Shown: one piece after another, positions 13,001 through 17,761 of the stretch
How positions within the stretch are numbered: position 1 is the first letter of the stretch
Layout of the letters: each line of letters starts with the position of its first letter
Source: JACQMJ01 sp964373495
GTDB lineage: Bacteria; Patescibacteriota; Minisyncoccia; Sungbacterales; SURF-37
DNA length: 17,811 nt
NCBI GenBank assembly: GCA_964373495.1
Contig: CAYJUW010000015.1
Span: 1 to 17,811, forward strand
Reading direction: 5' to 3'
The notes under the pieces: generated by a model
Database searches by the model: none
Told to the model about the DNA's origin: nothing
Seen by the model: only the letters and a program-made list of their open reading frames with translations
Position numbers and translations under genes: made by a program

Positions 13001-13715
13001 ATCAGGCACCGTCAACGACTACGCCTTCGAGAAAGATTTACCCTATGTTGTGGGCGCGCTTGCCGTCCCGGCGGGAAAGCAGGTGACGATCAAGCCCGGG
13101 GCGGTATTGAAGATGCGCTCCGGCTTCGTGCCCGTTATTGACGGAACGCTTCGGGTTCTCGGAACGGCCGACGATCCGGTGGTCTTCACCTCGCTCAAGG
13201 ATGATGAGCATGGCGGCGATACCAACGGCGACGGGGTCTGCGATCCGGGCAATGCCTCCTCCACCGCGGCCTGCCCGAGCCCGGGCGACTGGCATTCTAT
13301 CACCATCGGTCCAACCTCGGCCTCCTCAACGCTGGAGCACGTCATTGTCCGTTACGGCGCGGCCTGTTCGCTCTGCGGCGGGTTCCCGTTTGCCGCGATT
13401 AAAGTCGAGGGCACGTCAGTAGCCATTTCCCATGCCCTATTCGAGAAGAATAAATCTTTCGGCTTGTGGCTTGTCAATTCAGCGGCCACGACCATCGCCG
13501 CCTCGGTTTTTCGCGATCACTCTCTTTCACCCGGCGTCATCTCGCCGGTTGGGTTGGTGCTCAACGCCGCGACGACCACGCTTGACGGCGTGACCTTCTC
13601 CCGGAACGAAATAGGCATTGCCGCCGACGGCGCCTCGCGGGTCCTCGTCGGCGCCGGAGGCGTGAGCTTTGATGCCAACACCACCGACGATTCTCCGGCG
13701 GACCTTATTCCCTAG
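9987..13715 (+). CDS. large exported protein: zinc phospholipase C-like domain, lamin-tail domain, beta-helix, 1242 aa
   Basis: Secreted multidomain protein. GTG 9987 is the only start that includes the signal peptide (LLLLGLLTAPFNFVHG, cleavage near residue 28); GAGAGG lies 12 nt upstream. Residues ~30-330 resemble zinc-dependent phospholipase C/S1-P1 nuclease folds: THPALTQEIV, GSIAEDSDARWLQHFYDP and GHVLHLLEDATVPDHTRNDPH supply the His/Asp metal ligands. Residues ~382-470 are a Pro-rich linker holding a repeat-derived EILRFAQDD. Then come a fibronectin/Ig-like domain (~472-572), a lamin-tail domain (VVISEIAWAGTG...DEWIELYNRSG...LSGWVL, ~573-735) and a right-handed beta-helix with two long repeats (TIEPGAVIKFG; TIKPGAVLKMR). 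There is no C-terminal anchor. Base composition changes from AT-rich to GC-rich near 10,920. Likely surface or secreted hydrolase/adhesin; the substrate is unknown. Confidence 0.88.
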   Translation: MENSRLINSCTKLLLLGLLTAPFNFVHGYDDKTTHPALTQEIVRFYNRHFFGEDIPDGSMQLMIQGSIAEDSDARWLQHFYDPIKNRGLVLGDSELFRSREIAAIIGGTRSEWMSSKEWAKATRSQAGPAGSMAGIFWPLFSGADDYSWDRAIYEYVWGDKSRGLLALGHVLHLLEDATVPDHTRNDPHPPILDFGSPFEFWAKKFSPSNFQVADFGDSGRIPTFTDLGSAFDMNANNTNRNFFSKDTVVGTVYDEPLIDGYRGEFGFHYINGVLYPIVRKIIKFDGNIEYTLIDRGEVILNSYWDLLSKQAVVNGAGVVKLFFDEVEEEKRTKVLYNKNRSWVGRFFGATKERFFSLASTLYGVSVPYDLAALDGDLNLNPVPDVLPKPPVAGAPQASTPPAQNPAPPQPQPEILRFAQDDVSDHSESGIVTEPSSRGRSGASTPNTPSSAPALPPAVAPATSSPPSDTTPPDISISVSQCAGSLSSGGCLAATTTLGVSWSSTADDADHYVVECLEDGIPCAGFAYDLYATSTAFSAEDGSRYTFRAKAADAAGNESAFVSQDVEVNLAPVVISEIAWAGTGPSNTADEWIELYNRSGQPVPLSGWVLRSATDDKPYLNLSGAIPANGYYLIERTDDTTVSDVTAGLIAPFGSGAGVGLVDSGEQLVLEYASTTMDETPAVGACGFGKWCGGGTFDRSTMERVDPDLSGSDPASWGSNNAIIRNGHGADGAALNGTPKARNSRNYYISQTNSLTVSKTLTKAGSPYFVDGNGLTISAGVTLTIEPGAVIKFGPNAGYPSMNVSGRIQALGTTAEPIVFTSFYDDVYGGNLDGTSTAPQAGDWRTILVNGSPDASTFEHALFRYGGGLVSGWGPPPEGANSTLSIMAGNFAVRHAVFEYSGTNGLTLLRSSGEVSDSVFRENIGVHASGPYGLIVGGGAVVVRTNRFEHNSNGLAAYDGPHQVLGNAFIGNIGQAVSFGSSDPSGTPTFSGNTASGNGTNGAAVSGTVNDYAFEKDLPYVVGALAVPAGKQVTIKPGAVLKMRSGFVPVIDGTLRVLGTADDPVVFTSLKDDEHGGDTNGDGVCDPGNASSTAACPSPGDWHSITIGPTSASSTLEHVIVRYGAACSLCGGFPFAAIKVEGTSVAISHALFEKNKSFGLWLVNSAATTIAASVFRDHSLSPGVISPVGLVLNAATTTLDGVTFSRNEIGIAADGASRVLVGAGGVSFDANTTDDSPADLIP
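11226..11250. repeat. D-type repeat module inserted in frame in the linker of the large exported protein
   Basis: GAGATCCTTCGCTTCGCTC followed by AGGATG is the widespread ATCCTTCG...GCTCAGGAT module. It is translated as EILRFAQDD between a PQPQP stretch and a Ser-rich stretch, so it lengthens a disordered linker without breaking the frame. Confidence 0.75.
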
Positions 13716-13752
13716 AGCTCCCGCGCGCGGGGGCGGATGGGATTCTGGAATT

Positions 13753-13788
13753 GTCGCCATAACACCCCGATCGGGTATGAATGGCGAC
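13753..13788. repeat. 36-bp palindrome, family C copy 3 (hybrid arm)
   Basis: The left arm GTCGCCATAACACCCCGA is identical to copies 1 and 2. The right arm TCGGGTATGAATGGCGAC differs at the inner step and instead carries TATGAATGGCG, as in the right arm of family A. It links families A and C. It lies 37 bp after the stop of the large exported protein. Confidence 0.9.
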
Positions 13789-13790
13789 AG

Positions 13791-13836
13791 CCGAAGAATC
13801 CGTGGAGGGTTCGCCGAAGAATCCGTGGAGGGTTCT
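13791..13836. repeat. 23-bp tandem duplication next to palindrome C3
   Basis: CCGAAGAATCCGTGGAGGGT with three further bases occurs twice head to tail, with one mismatch, starting 2 bp after palindrome C3. A short ORF across it (13781-13963) has no protein-like features. The rest of 13716-13979 shows no gene. Confidence 0.85.
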
Positions 13837-13979
13837 CCGTTTTGGCTTTGAGGCGCTGTCCCGGATTCAGAGACCTTTCTGGGCGTCCGCGGGGGTGAAT
13901 GCCCGTCCAGTGAGTCGAACCTCGATGGTAACTTCGGTAGGACTCGATAGCATGCGAAATTAAGCTTCGGTTCGGGCGT

Positions 13980-14008
13980 TTGCCCCATTGGTTCGTCCGT
14001 GGTAGAAT
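13980..14008 (+). promoter_or_regulatory. promoter of the 14047 small gene
   Basis: TTGCCC (13980-13985), 17 bp, TAGAAT (14003-14008). The predicted start near 14015 leaves a 30-nt leader with a strong Shine-Dalgarno. Confidence 0.65.
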
Positions 14009-14046
14009 CGGAAGAATTCGGAACTAGGCTACGAAAGGAGGCGGCT

Positions 14047-14193
14047 ATGGCGGCATGGCGCCGGAGGCGCGGGCGGGATGGTCGATACTGGAGGCGGATT
14101 GCATTTCGCGCTACCTACCCCATCATGGCGCGGTTCGCCATCGGGCTTGCGCTCATTGGGATAGCGGCAACATTGGCGGCGATGGCGCTGTAG
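14047..14193 (+). CDS. small single-pass membrane protein, 48 aa
   Basis: A 48-residue protein: an Arg-rich N-terminal half (MAAWRRRRGRDGRYWRR) followed by one membrane helix (MARFAIGLALIGIAATLAAMAL) reaching the C-terminus. By the positive-inside rule the basic end should be cytoplasmic. AAAGGAGG (14034-14041) lies 5 nt before ATG 14047, one of the best Shine-Dalgarno sites in the window, which decides this start over the in-frame GTG at 13999. A well-spaced promoter precedes it. The next gene starts 50 nt after its stop and is probably on the same transcript. I do not recognise it; similar layout (basic head, single helix, strong Shine-Dalgarno) recurs at 16962 and 17399. Confidence 0.7.
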   Translation: MAAWRRRRGRDGRYWRRIAFRATYPIMARFAIGLALIGIAATLAAMAL

Positions 14194-14243
14194 CTGTGAT
14201 GGTAGCTCCGGTTCGTATCCGGCTCGCGCCGGGGGAGGGGAGC

Positions 14244-14918
14244 ATGAAGTTCCTTATAGGGCTATTCGTTCTCCTATTCGTTGCGATCGGCGCGGCCGAG
14301 GCCCGGGCCCACGATTTCACCGTTGTGTCCTACGGGCTGCTCCACTTTAACGACGGCGCGGGCGTGGGGTTTGAGATCAGCACAAAGGGCAATTTGGGGC
14401 CCTGTACCATCACGGTCTCGTGGCCGGCGCGATCCATTCCCGACAAGCCGGGTCTCGCCTCGGACGTCGCGTTCCAGGCGACCCCGCCGGCCGGGGAACC
14501 GCTTGCGGTGGCGTCCGTGTTCTACCGCATTATCGCGGCCAGCGGGGTGGTCCGGGAAGGCGCCCGGGGGCAGTTTGAGGTCAACGCGTCCGGCCGCACG
14601 AAGGCAGTGATCAAGCTCGCGCATCCATTGGTACGAGCGCTCGTCGAGGCGGGCGTGCGAGAGATCGCCGCCACCATCGGGTTCCAGCATGGGGAGGAGT
14701 TCGTTGCGTTCCTGTACCAATACCGCTTGGCGCCAACCGCGCCGAACCCGTCCCCACCGATCCAGCCGTGGCGGGGGCCGCGGGCTCAGGCCGGAGGAGA
14801 CGCATCCTCCGGCTTTTTTATTGTTTGTCCGCCAGAATACCCCACCTTTCGGTCGAAAGGTGGGGATGAATGGCGGCGACAAACAATAATCCCGAGCTTG
14901 TCGAGGGATCTCGTCTAA
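14244..14918 (+). CDS. exported hypothetical protein with repeat-derived C-terminus, 224 aa
   Basis: ATG 14244 follows a purine-rich Shine-Dalgarno (GGGGGAGGGGAGC). A cleavable signal peptide is clear: MKFLIGLFVLLFVAIGAAEARA, cut before HDFTVV. The mature part is a beta-rich domain of about 160 residues (HDFTVVSYGLLHFNDGAGVG, LGPCTITVSWPA, FVAFLYQYRL) with no family I recognise and a single cysteine. After a Pro-rich stretch the frame has no stop before an intrinsic terminator and repeat A2: SGFFIVCPPEYPTFRSKGG and the remainder up to residue 224 are encoded by the T tract and the repeat. Either the original stop was lost on insertion or a frameshift upstream removed it. The same IVCPPEY tail ends the truncated dehydrogenase at 7450. 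Confidence 0.75.
   Translation: MKFLIGLFVLLFVAIGAAEARAHDFTVVSYGLLHFNDGAGVGFEISTKGNLGPCTITVSWPARSIPDKPGLASDVAFQATPPAGEPLAVASVFYRIIAASGVVREGARGQFEVNASGRTKAVIKLAHPLVRALVEAGVREIAATIGFQHGEEFVAFLYQYRLAPTAPNPSPPIQPWRGPRAQAGGDASSGFFIVCPPEYPTFRSKGGDEWRRQTIIPSLSRDLV
14790..14819 (+). terminator. intrinsic terminator lying inside the 14244 reading frame
   Basis: GCCGGAGGA (14790-14798) pairs with TCCTCCGGC (14805-14813) around GACGCA, followed by TTTTTT. No stop codon of the 14244 frame precedes it, so terminated transcripts would lack an in-frame stop. Confidence 0.88.
14818..14913. repeat. hairpin repeat family A, copy 2, with D-type module
   Basis: TTATTGTTTGTCCGCCAG starts in the T tract of the terminator. 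The inner stem is AATACC-CCACCTTTC, loop GGTC, GAAAGGTGG-GGATGAATGGCGG, and it closes with GACAAACAATAA at 14889. TCCCGAGCTTGTCGAGGGA and TCTCG follow (14890-14913), as after copy 1. Stem sequences differ between copies while base pairing is kept. Confidence 0.85.
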
Positions 14919-14961
14919 AATTAGCGGAGGCGAAAGCGGAGGTGGGTTACCTGGGGGTAGT

Positions 14962-16182
14962 TTATCCCCCACGGGGAGGGGAGGCCTCGGGCGGTTTCGG
15001 CACTCTTTTCGTGCTTGTGGTAATCACTGTGAATTCTCGCGTGAGCACCCGGGCGCCCGCAATTTGCGATTGGGTTTCGGGCGGCAGGCCTTTCAGGACC
15101 ACGGCGAGTTTTTTTTCGTCGGCGGCCAAGATCGCTTCCCACTTGCCGAGCGGCTCTAAAATGGCCCGGACTTTTTCAAAATCATAGGCAAAGCGCTGCT
15201 GGCGGCTCTTGGCCAGGTAGCCCTCCTCGCCGAAGACCCGGTCAAAGCCCTCGGCGTCCATGTATTCGCTGATTTTGGCTTTGAGCTCGCTTAGGCGCTT
15301 TTCGTGCTCGCGCTGGTTTTTCAAAAGTTTAAAGTATTCCTTCAAGAACTCTTGCACCTGCTGGTCGCTGGGAGCTGGCGGCTGGGAGCTACGGTAGAGG
15401 TGGCGCCAGGCCGGGCAGATGGGTTTGTAGGGGCAAAAATCGCACCACGGGCCGGGCACGGGCTCAAAGCGCTCGCCGGTGGCGAGTTTTTCCTGGATTT
15501 CGGATATGGTTTTCAGGACGTCCTGCGCCGTGGCCTGCGTGGCCTCGGCGGTGCGCGTGGTGGATAGCTTCTCGCCGTGCTTCAGGAAGTAGAGGGAGAG
15601 CGTGATATCCCCGGGCTTGAGGTGCGGCCAGCGCTTCTGGAGGCCGAGGGCGTAGAGGGACATCTGGAGGTCGCGGTCCACCGCGTCCTGCGAAGGCATG
15701 CGCCGCGAGGTCTTGTAGTCAATGATCTCGTAGCCGCCATCGGTTTTGTCAATGCGATCAATGCGGCCGGCCAGCACGTGGATTTCCTTCCGGCGCGGGT
15801 CTTCGATCAGGACTTCGAAGCGGGATTCAAGATCCACCACCGCGAAGTTCCAAGGCGCGTTTTTGGCGTAGAAGGTTTTCAGCATCCGCTCTCCGGATTC
15901 GAGGTAAAGCTGGCGTTCCTCTTCCGTAAATGGTTCAATCGGTGGCGGTTTACCCGCCGTAGCTTCAGCGGGGGCGGGCCAATGTTCGCGAAAATAATTC
16001 AAGACCTCATCCAGGGTCGGGAAGAGGGGATCGCGGGAGAACATGTATTTCAGGCAGGAATGGATGTGCGTGCCGAAGAGCGCGGCCTTGGATTTTTTGG
16101 CCGGGATGCGGTCAATGTCCTGGAACTTATACTTCTGGGGACAGAGCTTGTAGGTTTCGAGAGCGGAGTAGGAGGTGCGCAT
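14962..16182 (-). CDS. RecB/Cas4-like PD-(D/E)XK nuclease with iron-sulfur cysteines, 406 aa
   Basis: DNA nuclease of the RecB/AddB/Cas4 group. From ATG 16182 (MRTSYSALETYKLCPQKYKF) motifs run in order: C14 in the CPQKYKF start motif; GTHIH (H39, H41); GRIDRID (D142); YEIIDYKT (D155, K157); QMSLY (Q173, Y177); and CDFCPYKPIC (C247, C250, C256). C14 with the latter three makes the 4Fe-4S set known from AddB and Cas4. A coiled-coil-like region (about 275-308) and a further C-terminal domain follow. The longer frame back to 16368 adds 62 unlikely residues. TATCCT ends 6 nt before the ATG, so it is probably leaderless. Residues 71-79 (PAEATAGKP) come from a repeat-like module. No helicase partner or cas1 is present; a stand-alone repair role is plausible. 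Confidence 0.92.
   Translation of the reverse strand: MRTSYSALETYKLCPQKYKFQDIDRIPAKKSKAALFGTHIHSCLKYMFSRDPLFPTLDEVLNYFREHWPAPAEATAGKPPPIEPFTEEERQLYLESGERMLKTFYAKNAPWNFAVVDLESRFEVLIEDPRRKEIHVLAGRIDRIDKTDGGYEIIDYKTSRRMPSQDAVDRDLQMSLYALGLQKRWPHLKPGDITLSLYFLKHGEKLSTTRTAEATQATAQDVLKTISEIQEKLATGERFEPVPGPWCDFCPYKPICPAWRHLYRSSQPPAPSDQQVQEFLKEYFKLLKNQREHEKRLSELKAKISEYMDAEGFDRVFGEEGYLAKSRQQRFAYDFEKVRAILEPLGKWEAILAADEKKLAVVLKGLPPETQSQIAGARVLTREFTVITTSTKRVPKPPEASPPRGG
15953..15978. repeat. CCCGCC..GGCGGG module inside the nuclease gene
   Basis: CCCGCCGTAGCTTCAGCG then GGGGCGGG: complementary ends around a CTGAAGCTACGG core. On the coding strand it yields PAEATAGKP in a non-conserved loop between the His motif and the catalytic core. 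Compare 6971-6996 (PATATAGKP). Confidence 0.5.
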
Positions 16183-16201
16183 GGACGTAGGATACCACGC
16201 C

Positions 16202-16230
16202 TTGTGTAGGATCCATCCTACTGGTAAGAC
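16202..16230 (+). promoter_or_regulatory. promoter with palindromic operator between divergent genes
   Basis: TTGTGT (16202-16207), 17 bp, TAAGAC (16225-16230) points to the 16271 gene. The spacer contains GTAGGAT-CC-ATCCTAC (16206-16221), a perfect 7-bp inverted repeat. A further half-site GTAGGATACC (16187-16196) overlaps the -10 region of the divergent nuclease gene. One regulator could thus control both. Confidence 0.55.
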
Positions 16231-16270
16231 AGACCCAAACTCAAGCATCCAAAGCGAAAGGAGAGGAGGG

Positions 16271-16468
16271 ATGAGAAAGACAGCCCACCGCACCACGAGT
16301 CCAACAGGCAAAAGAACGCAGGCAAAACAGAAAACGGGTGGTGTTTCTAGGTCAAGGGGGGCTGCCATCGGCTCATCGGAATCGGAAAGGCGGTTTCAGG
16401 AAGCAATGCGGAAGCTCCCAAACGACCCCCGGGCAGCCCACCTTGCGGGTATGTGCGTTGCACTCTGA
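16271..16468 (+). CDS. small basic hypothetical protein, 65 aa
   Basis: ATG 16271 directly follows an extended Shine-Dalgarno run (AAAGGAGAGGAGGG). The first half is very basic and Ser/Thr/Gly-rich (MRKTAHRTTSPTGKRTQAKQ), probably disordered. The second half is a short helix-forming part (ESERRFQEAMRKLPNDPRAA) ending HLAGMCVAL. There is no signal peptide or membrane helix. The composition would suit nucleic-acid binding, but there is no motif to support it. A strong terminator at 16493-16525 ends the unit. It is divergent from the nuclease gene across a palindromic operator, so the two may be co-controlled. The in-frame upstream ATG at 16181 is less likely. Confidence 0.65.
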   Translation: MRKTAHRTTSPTGKRTQAKQKTGGVSRSRGAAIGSSESERRFQEAMRKLPNDPRAAHLAGMCVAL

Positions 16469-16492
16469 TCTTTCTCGTTTTTTGTTGGTACG

Positions 16493-16525
16493 CTGGTAGA
16501 GGGAGAGTCCTCTACCAGTTTTCTA
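16493..16525 (+). terminator. rho-independent terminator after the 16271 gene
   Basis: CTGGTAGAGG (16493-16502) pairs perfectly with CCTCTACCAG (16509-16518) around GAGAGT, followed by TTTTCTATTTTTCTATTTTC, a run of three imperfect TTTTCTA units. Confidence 0.92.
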
Positions 16526-16562
16526 TTTTTCTATTTTCTATTGAGGAGACGGATGCGGGAGA

Positions 16563-16591
16563 TTGACGGCACGGACGTAGTTTGGTACTGC
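16563..16591 (+). promoter_or_regulatory. promoter of the PadR-like gene
   Basis: TTGACG (16563-16568), 17 bp, TACTGC (16586-16591). The start near 16598 leaves a short leader made up almost only of the Shine-Dalgarno GAGGAGG (16601-16607). Confidence 0.65.
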
Positions 16592-16615
16592 TGAGAGGGA
16601 GAGGAGGTGGTTCTT

Positions 16616-16939
16616 GTGAAAGTTATGGAATTCAAGTCGTCTGAGGTGCTCATCCTCATGATGCTCGCTGGTGGGGAGCGCTACGCCAACGAGCTAGTTA
16701 AGCTCTTTGCCAGTAGGGGAGTGCAAACCCACCGGAGTACCATCCACTATGTGCTGCGCCGCTTCATGCAGCAGAAGCTCGTGACAACGAACGGCGGGCG
16801 GGAGAAAAAGTTGCGCCGCTACTATCGCTTGACTGGCCGCGGCCACATTGAGCTCCAGCGCTGCCTCGTGCTCTTCGATGCTTTCCGTTCCAGCCGTTCT
16901 CTCCCCGGCGAGCCGCTTCAGAGGGTCTCAGGCCTCTAG
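16616..16939 (+). CDS. PadR-family winged-helix regulator, 107 aa
   Basis: DNA-binding regulator of the PadR type. SSEVLILMMLAGGERYANEL is the usual opening helix pair, THRSTIHYVLRRFMQQKLVTT the recognition helix and turn, and REKKLRRYYRLTGRGHIELQR the basic wing and start of the dimerisation helix (family: G.RR.YY.LT..G...L). The C-terminal helix is short, so it belongs to the smaller subclass. GTG 16616 lies 8 nt after GAGGAGG, which decides the start. Upstream in-frame codons (GTG 16607) overlap the Shine-Dalgarno. The next gene, a small membrane protein, begins 22 nt after its stop and ends at a terminator, so the pair forms an operon. PadR regulators often control adjacent membrane or transport genes, so the small protein is a likely target or partner. 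Confidence 0.88.
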   Translation: MKVMEFKSSEVLILMMLAGGERYANELVKLFASRGVQTHRSTIHYVLRRFMQQKLVTTNGGREKKLRRYYRLTGRGHIELQRCLVLFDAFRSSRSLPGEPLQRVSGL

Positions 16940-16961
16940 CACAGCACACGGAGAGGTGGGC

Positions 16962-17222
16962 ATGGAAATGGAAGTGGAGCCAGTTGTGGGCATTATCCTT
17001 CGCGTTGAGAGGAACGGGGCGGTATGCCGGCCGCGCCGAACGGCGGTGCGCCTGCCCATCCTGTTGATTTCAAACGGTTCAAACGGATGGAGAGATGTGC
17101 GATTCCAGCAGGGTAACCAGCAGTGCTGGCCGCCATGGCGGGTGCAAGCACTCATCGTCGCTATACTCGGGCCGCTCATCGGTGTTGCCGCGCCGATACT
17201 GATGCAGGCGCTCGGGTACTAA
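16962..17222 (+). CDS. small membrane protein downstream of PadR-like gene, 86 aa
   Basis: ATG 16962 follows GGAGAGGTGGGC, a usable Shine-Dalgarno. The N-terminal two thirds are soluble-looking (MEMEVEPVVGIILRVERNG, RRTAVRLPILLISNG) with two cysteines and tryptophans, possibly a small beta domain. A single membrane helix ends the protein (VQALIVAILGPLIGVAAPILMQALGY). The tail-anchored layout would place the N-terminal part in the cytoplasm. It is the second gene of the PadR operon and is followed by a strong terminator at 17252. I do not recognise a family. The longer frame from 16848 overlaps PadR and is rejected. Confidence 0.65.
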   Translation: MEMEVEPVVGIILRVERNGAVCRPRRTAVRLPILLISNGSNGWRDVRFQQGNQQCWPPWRVQALIVAILGPLIGVAAPILMQALGY

Positions 17223-17251
17223 GTCCGGCGAGCCAACAGAGCAGGCGCACG

Positions 17252-17278
17252 CGGTCGGGGGTAGCCCCGACCGTTTTT
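17252..17278 (+). terminator. rho-independent terminator after the PadR operon
   Basis: CGGTCGGGG (17252-17260) pairs perfectly with CCCCGACCG (17265-17273) around GTAG, followed by TTTTT. Confidence 0.93.
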
Positions 17279-17324
17279 CTATGCGGTTCCCTCCTGTCAA
17301 TGCGCTCGCCTGTGGATTTCTCTA

Positions 17325-17353
17325 TTCGACCGGTCTTCCCCCGGGTGTACACT
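17325..17353 (+). promoter_or_regulatory. promoter of the 17399 gene
   Basis: TTCGAC (17325-17330), 17 bp, TACACT (17348-17353). GTGTAC flanks the -10 twice (17346-17351 and 17362-17367), a possible operator pair. Confidence 0.55.
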
Positions 17354-17398
17354 GGAGCGAGGTGTACCTCATCCGATTTTCGACAAGGAGGTTGGGCT

Positions 17399-17662
17399 AT
17401 GTCGCAGCCGACCCGTTCAGAGCGGCGGCGTCTTAACGCGTACCGGGAGGGTAACGGCAGTCGGAATATCAGCCCGAGCGGGCCAGCCGCGCCGCTAGGC
17501 ACGCGGCCGCGTCGGGTGGTATGGAGGAGTGATCCCATTCTTGCCATCATGGTCGCCTTTGGCGCTACACTGATTCTCGGCGCCGCGCTCGTGGCCTTGG
17601 GGGTTGACTTCAGAGAGGTCCTCCATGACCTCCGCGCCCTCTCCGCGTGGTTCCCGCGCTAG
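17399..17662 (+). CDS. small single-pass membrane protein, 87 aa
   Basis: ATG 17399 lies 7 nt after AAGGAGG (17385-17391), an ideal Shine-Dalgarno; the longer frame from 17123 runs through the preceding terminator and is rejected. The N-terminal half is basic and probably disordered (SQPTRSERRRLNAYREGNG, GTRPRRVVWR). One membrane helix follows (DPILAIMVAFGATLILGAALVALGV, about residues 46-70) and then a short charged tail (DFREVLHDLRALSAWFPR). It has its own promoter and terminator. The design matches the 14047 and 16962 proteins. No family recognised. Confidence 0.7.
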   Translation: MSQPTRSERRRLNAYREGNGSRNISPSGPAAPLGTRPRRVVWRSDPILAIMVAFGATLILGAALVALGVDFREVLHDLRALSAWFPR

Positions 17663-17729
17663 GGCTGGCGGGGTTCAGGCGTTCTATACTCCATACTCCA
17701 TGCTTAGGCGGCCAGCAGGCGCGCCGCAC

Positions 17730-17761
17730 CGGCCGGAGAGGGTTACCCTCCGGCCGTTTTT
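17730..17761 (+). terminator. rho-independent terminator after the 17399 gene
   Basis: CGGCCGGA and TCCGGCCG pair, extended after a small bulge by GGG/CCC around TTA, then TTTTT. Repeat A copy 3 starts within the T tract. Confidence 0.88.

Noticed and set aside
13781..13963. 60-codon open frame after palindrome C3
   Set aside because: Starts inside the palindrome and is built on a 23-bp tandem duplication; no ribosome site.
14274..14972. 232-codon open frame on the minus strand
   Set aside because: Antisense to the signal-peptide protein at 14244 and made partly of repeat A2; Arg/Pro-rich without domain.
8489..16182. CRISPR-Cas system (Cas2-like protein plus Cas4-like nuclease)
   Set aside because: No repeat-spacer array and no cas1 are present. 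The two genes are about 6 kb apart on opposite strands, and both protein types are common outside CRISPR loci.
15577..16209. 210-codon open frame on the plus strand
   Set aside because: Antisense to the well-supported nuclease gene whose catalytic and cysteine motifs fix the true strand.
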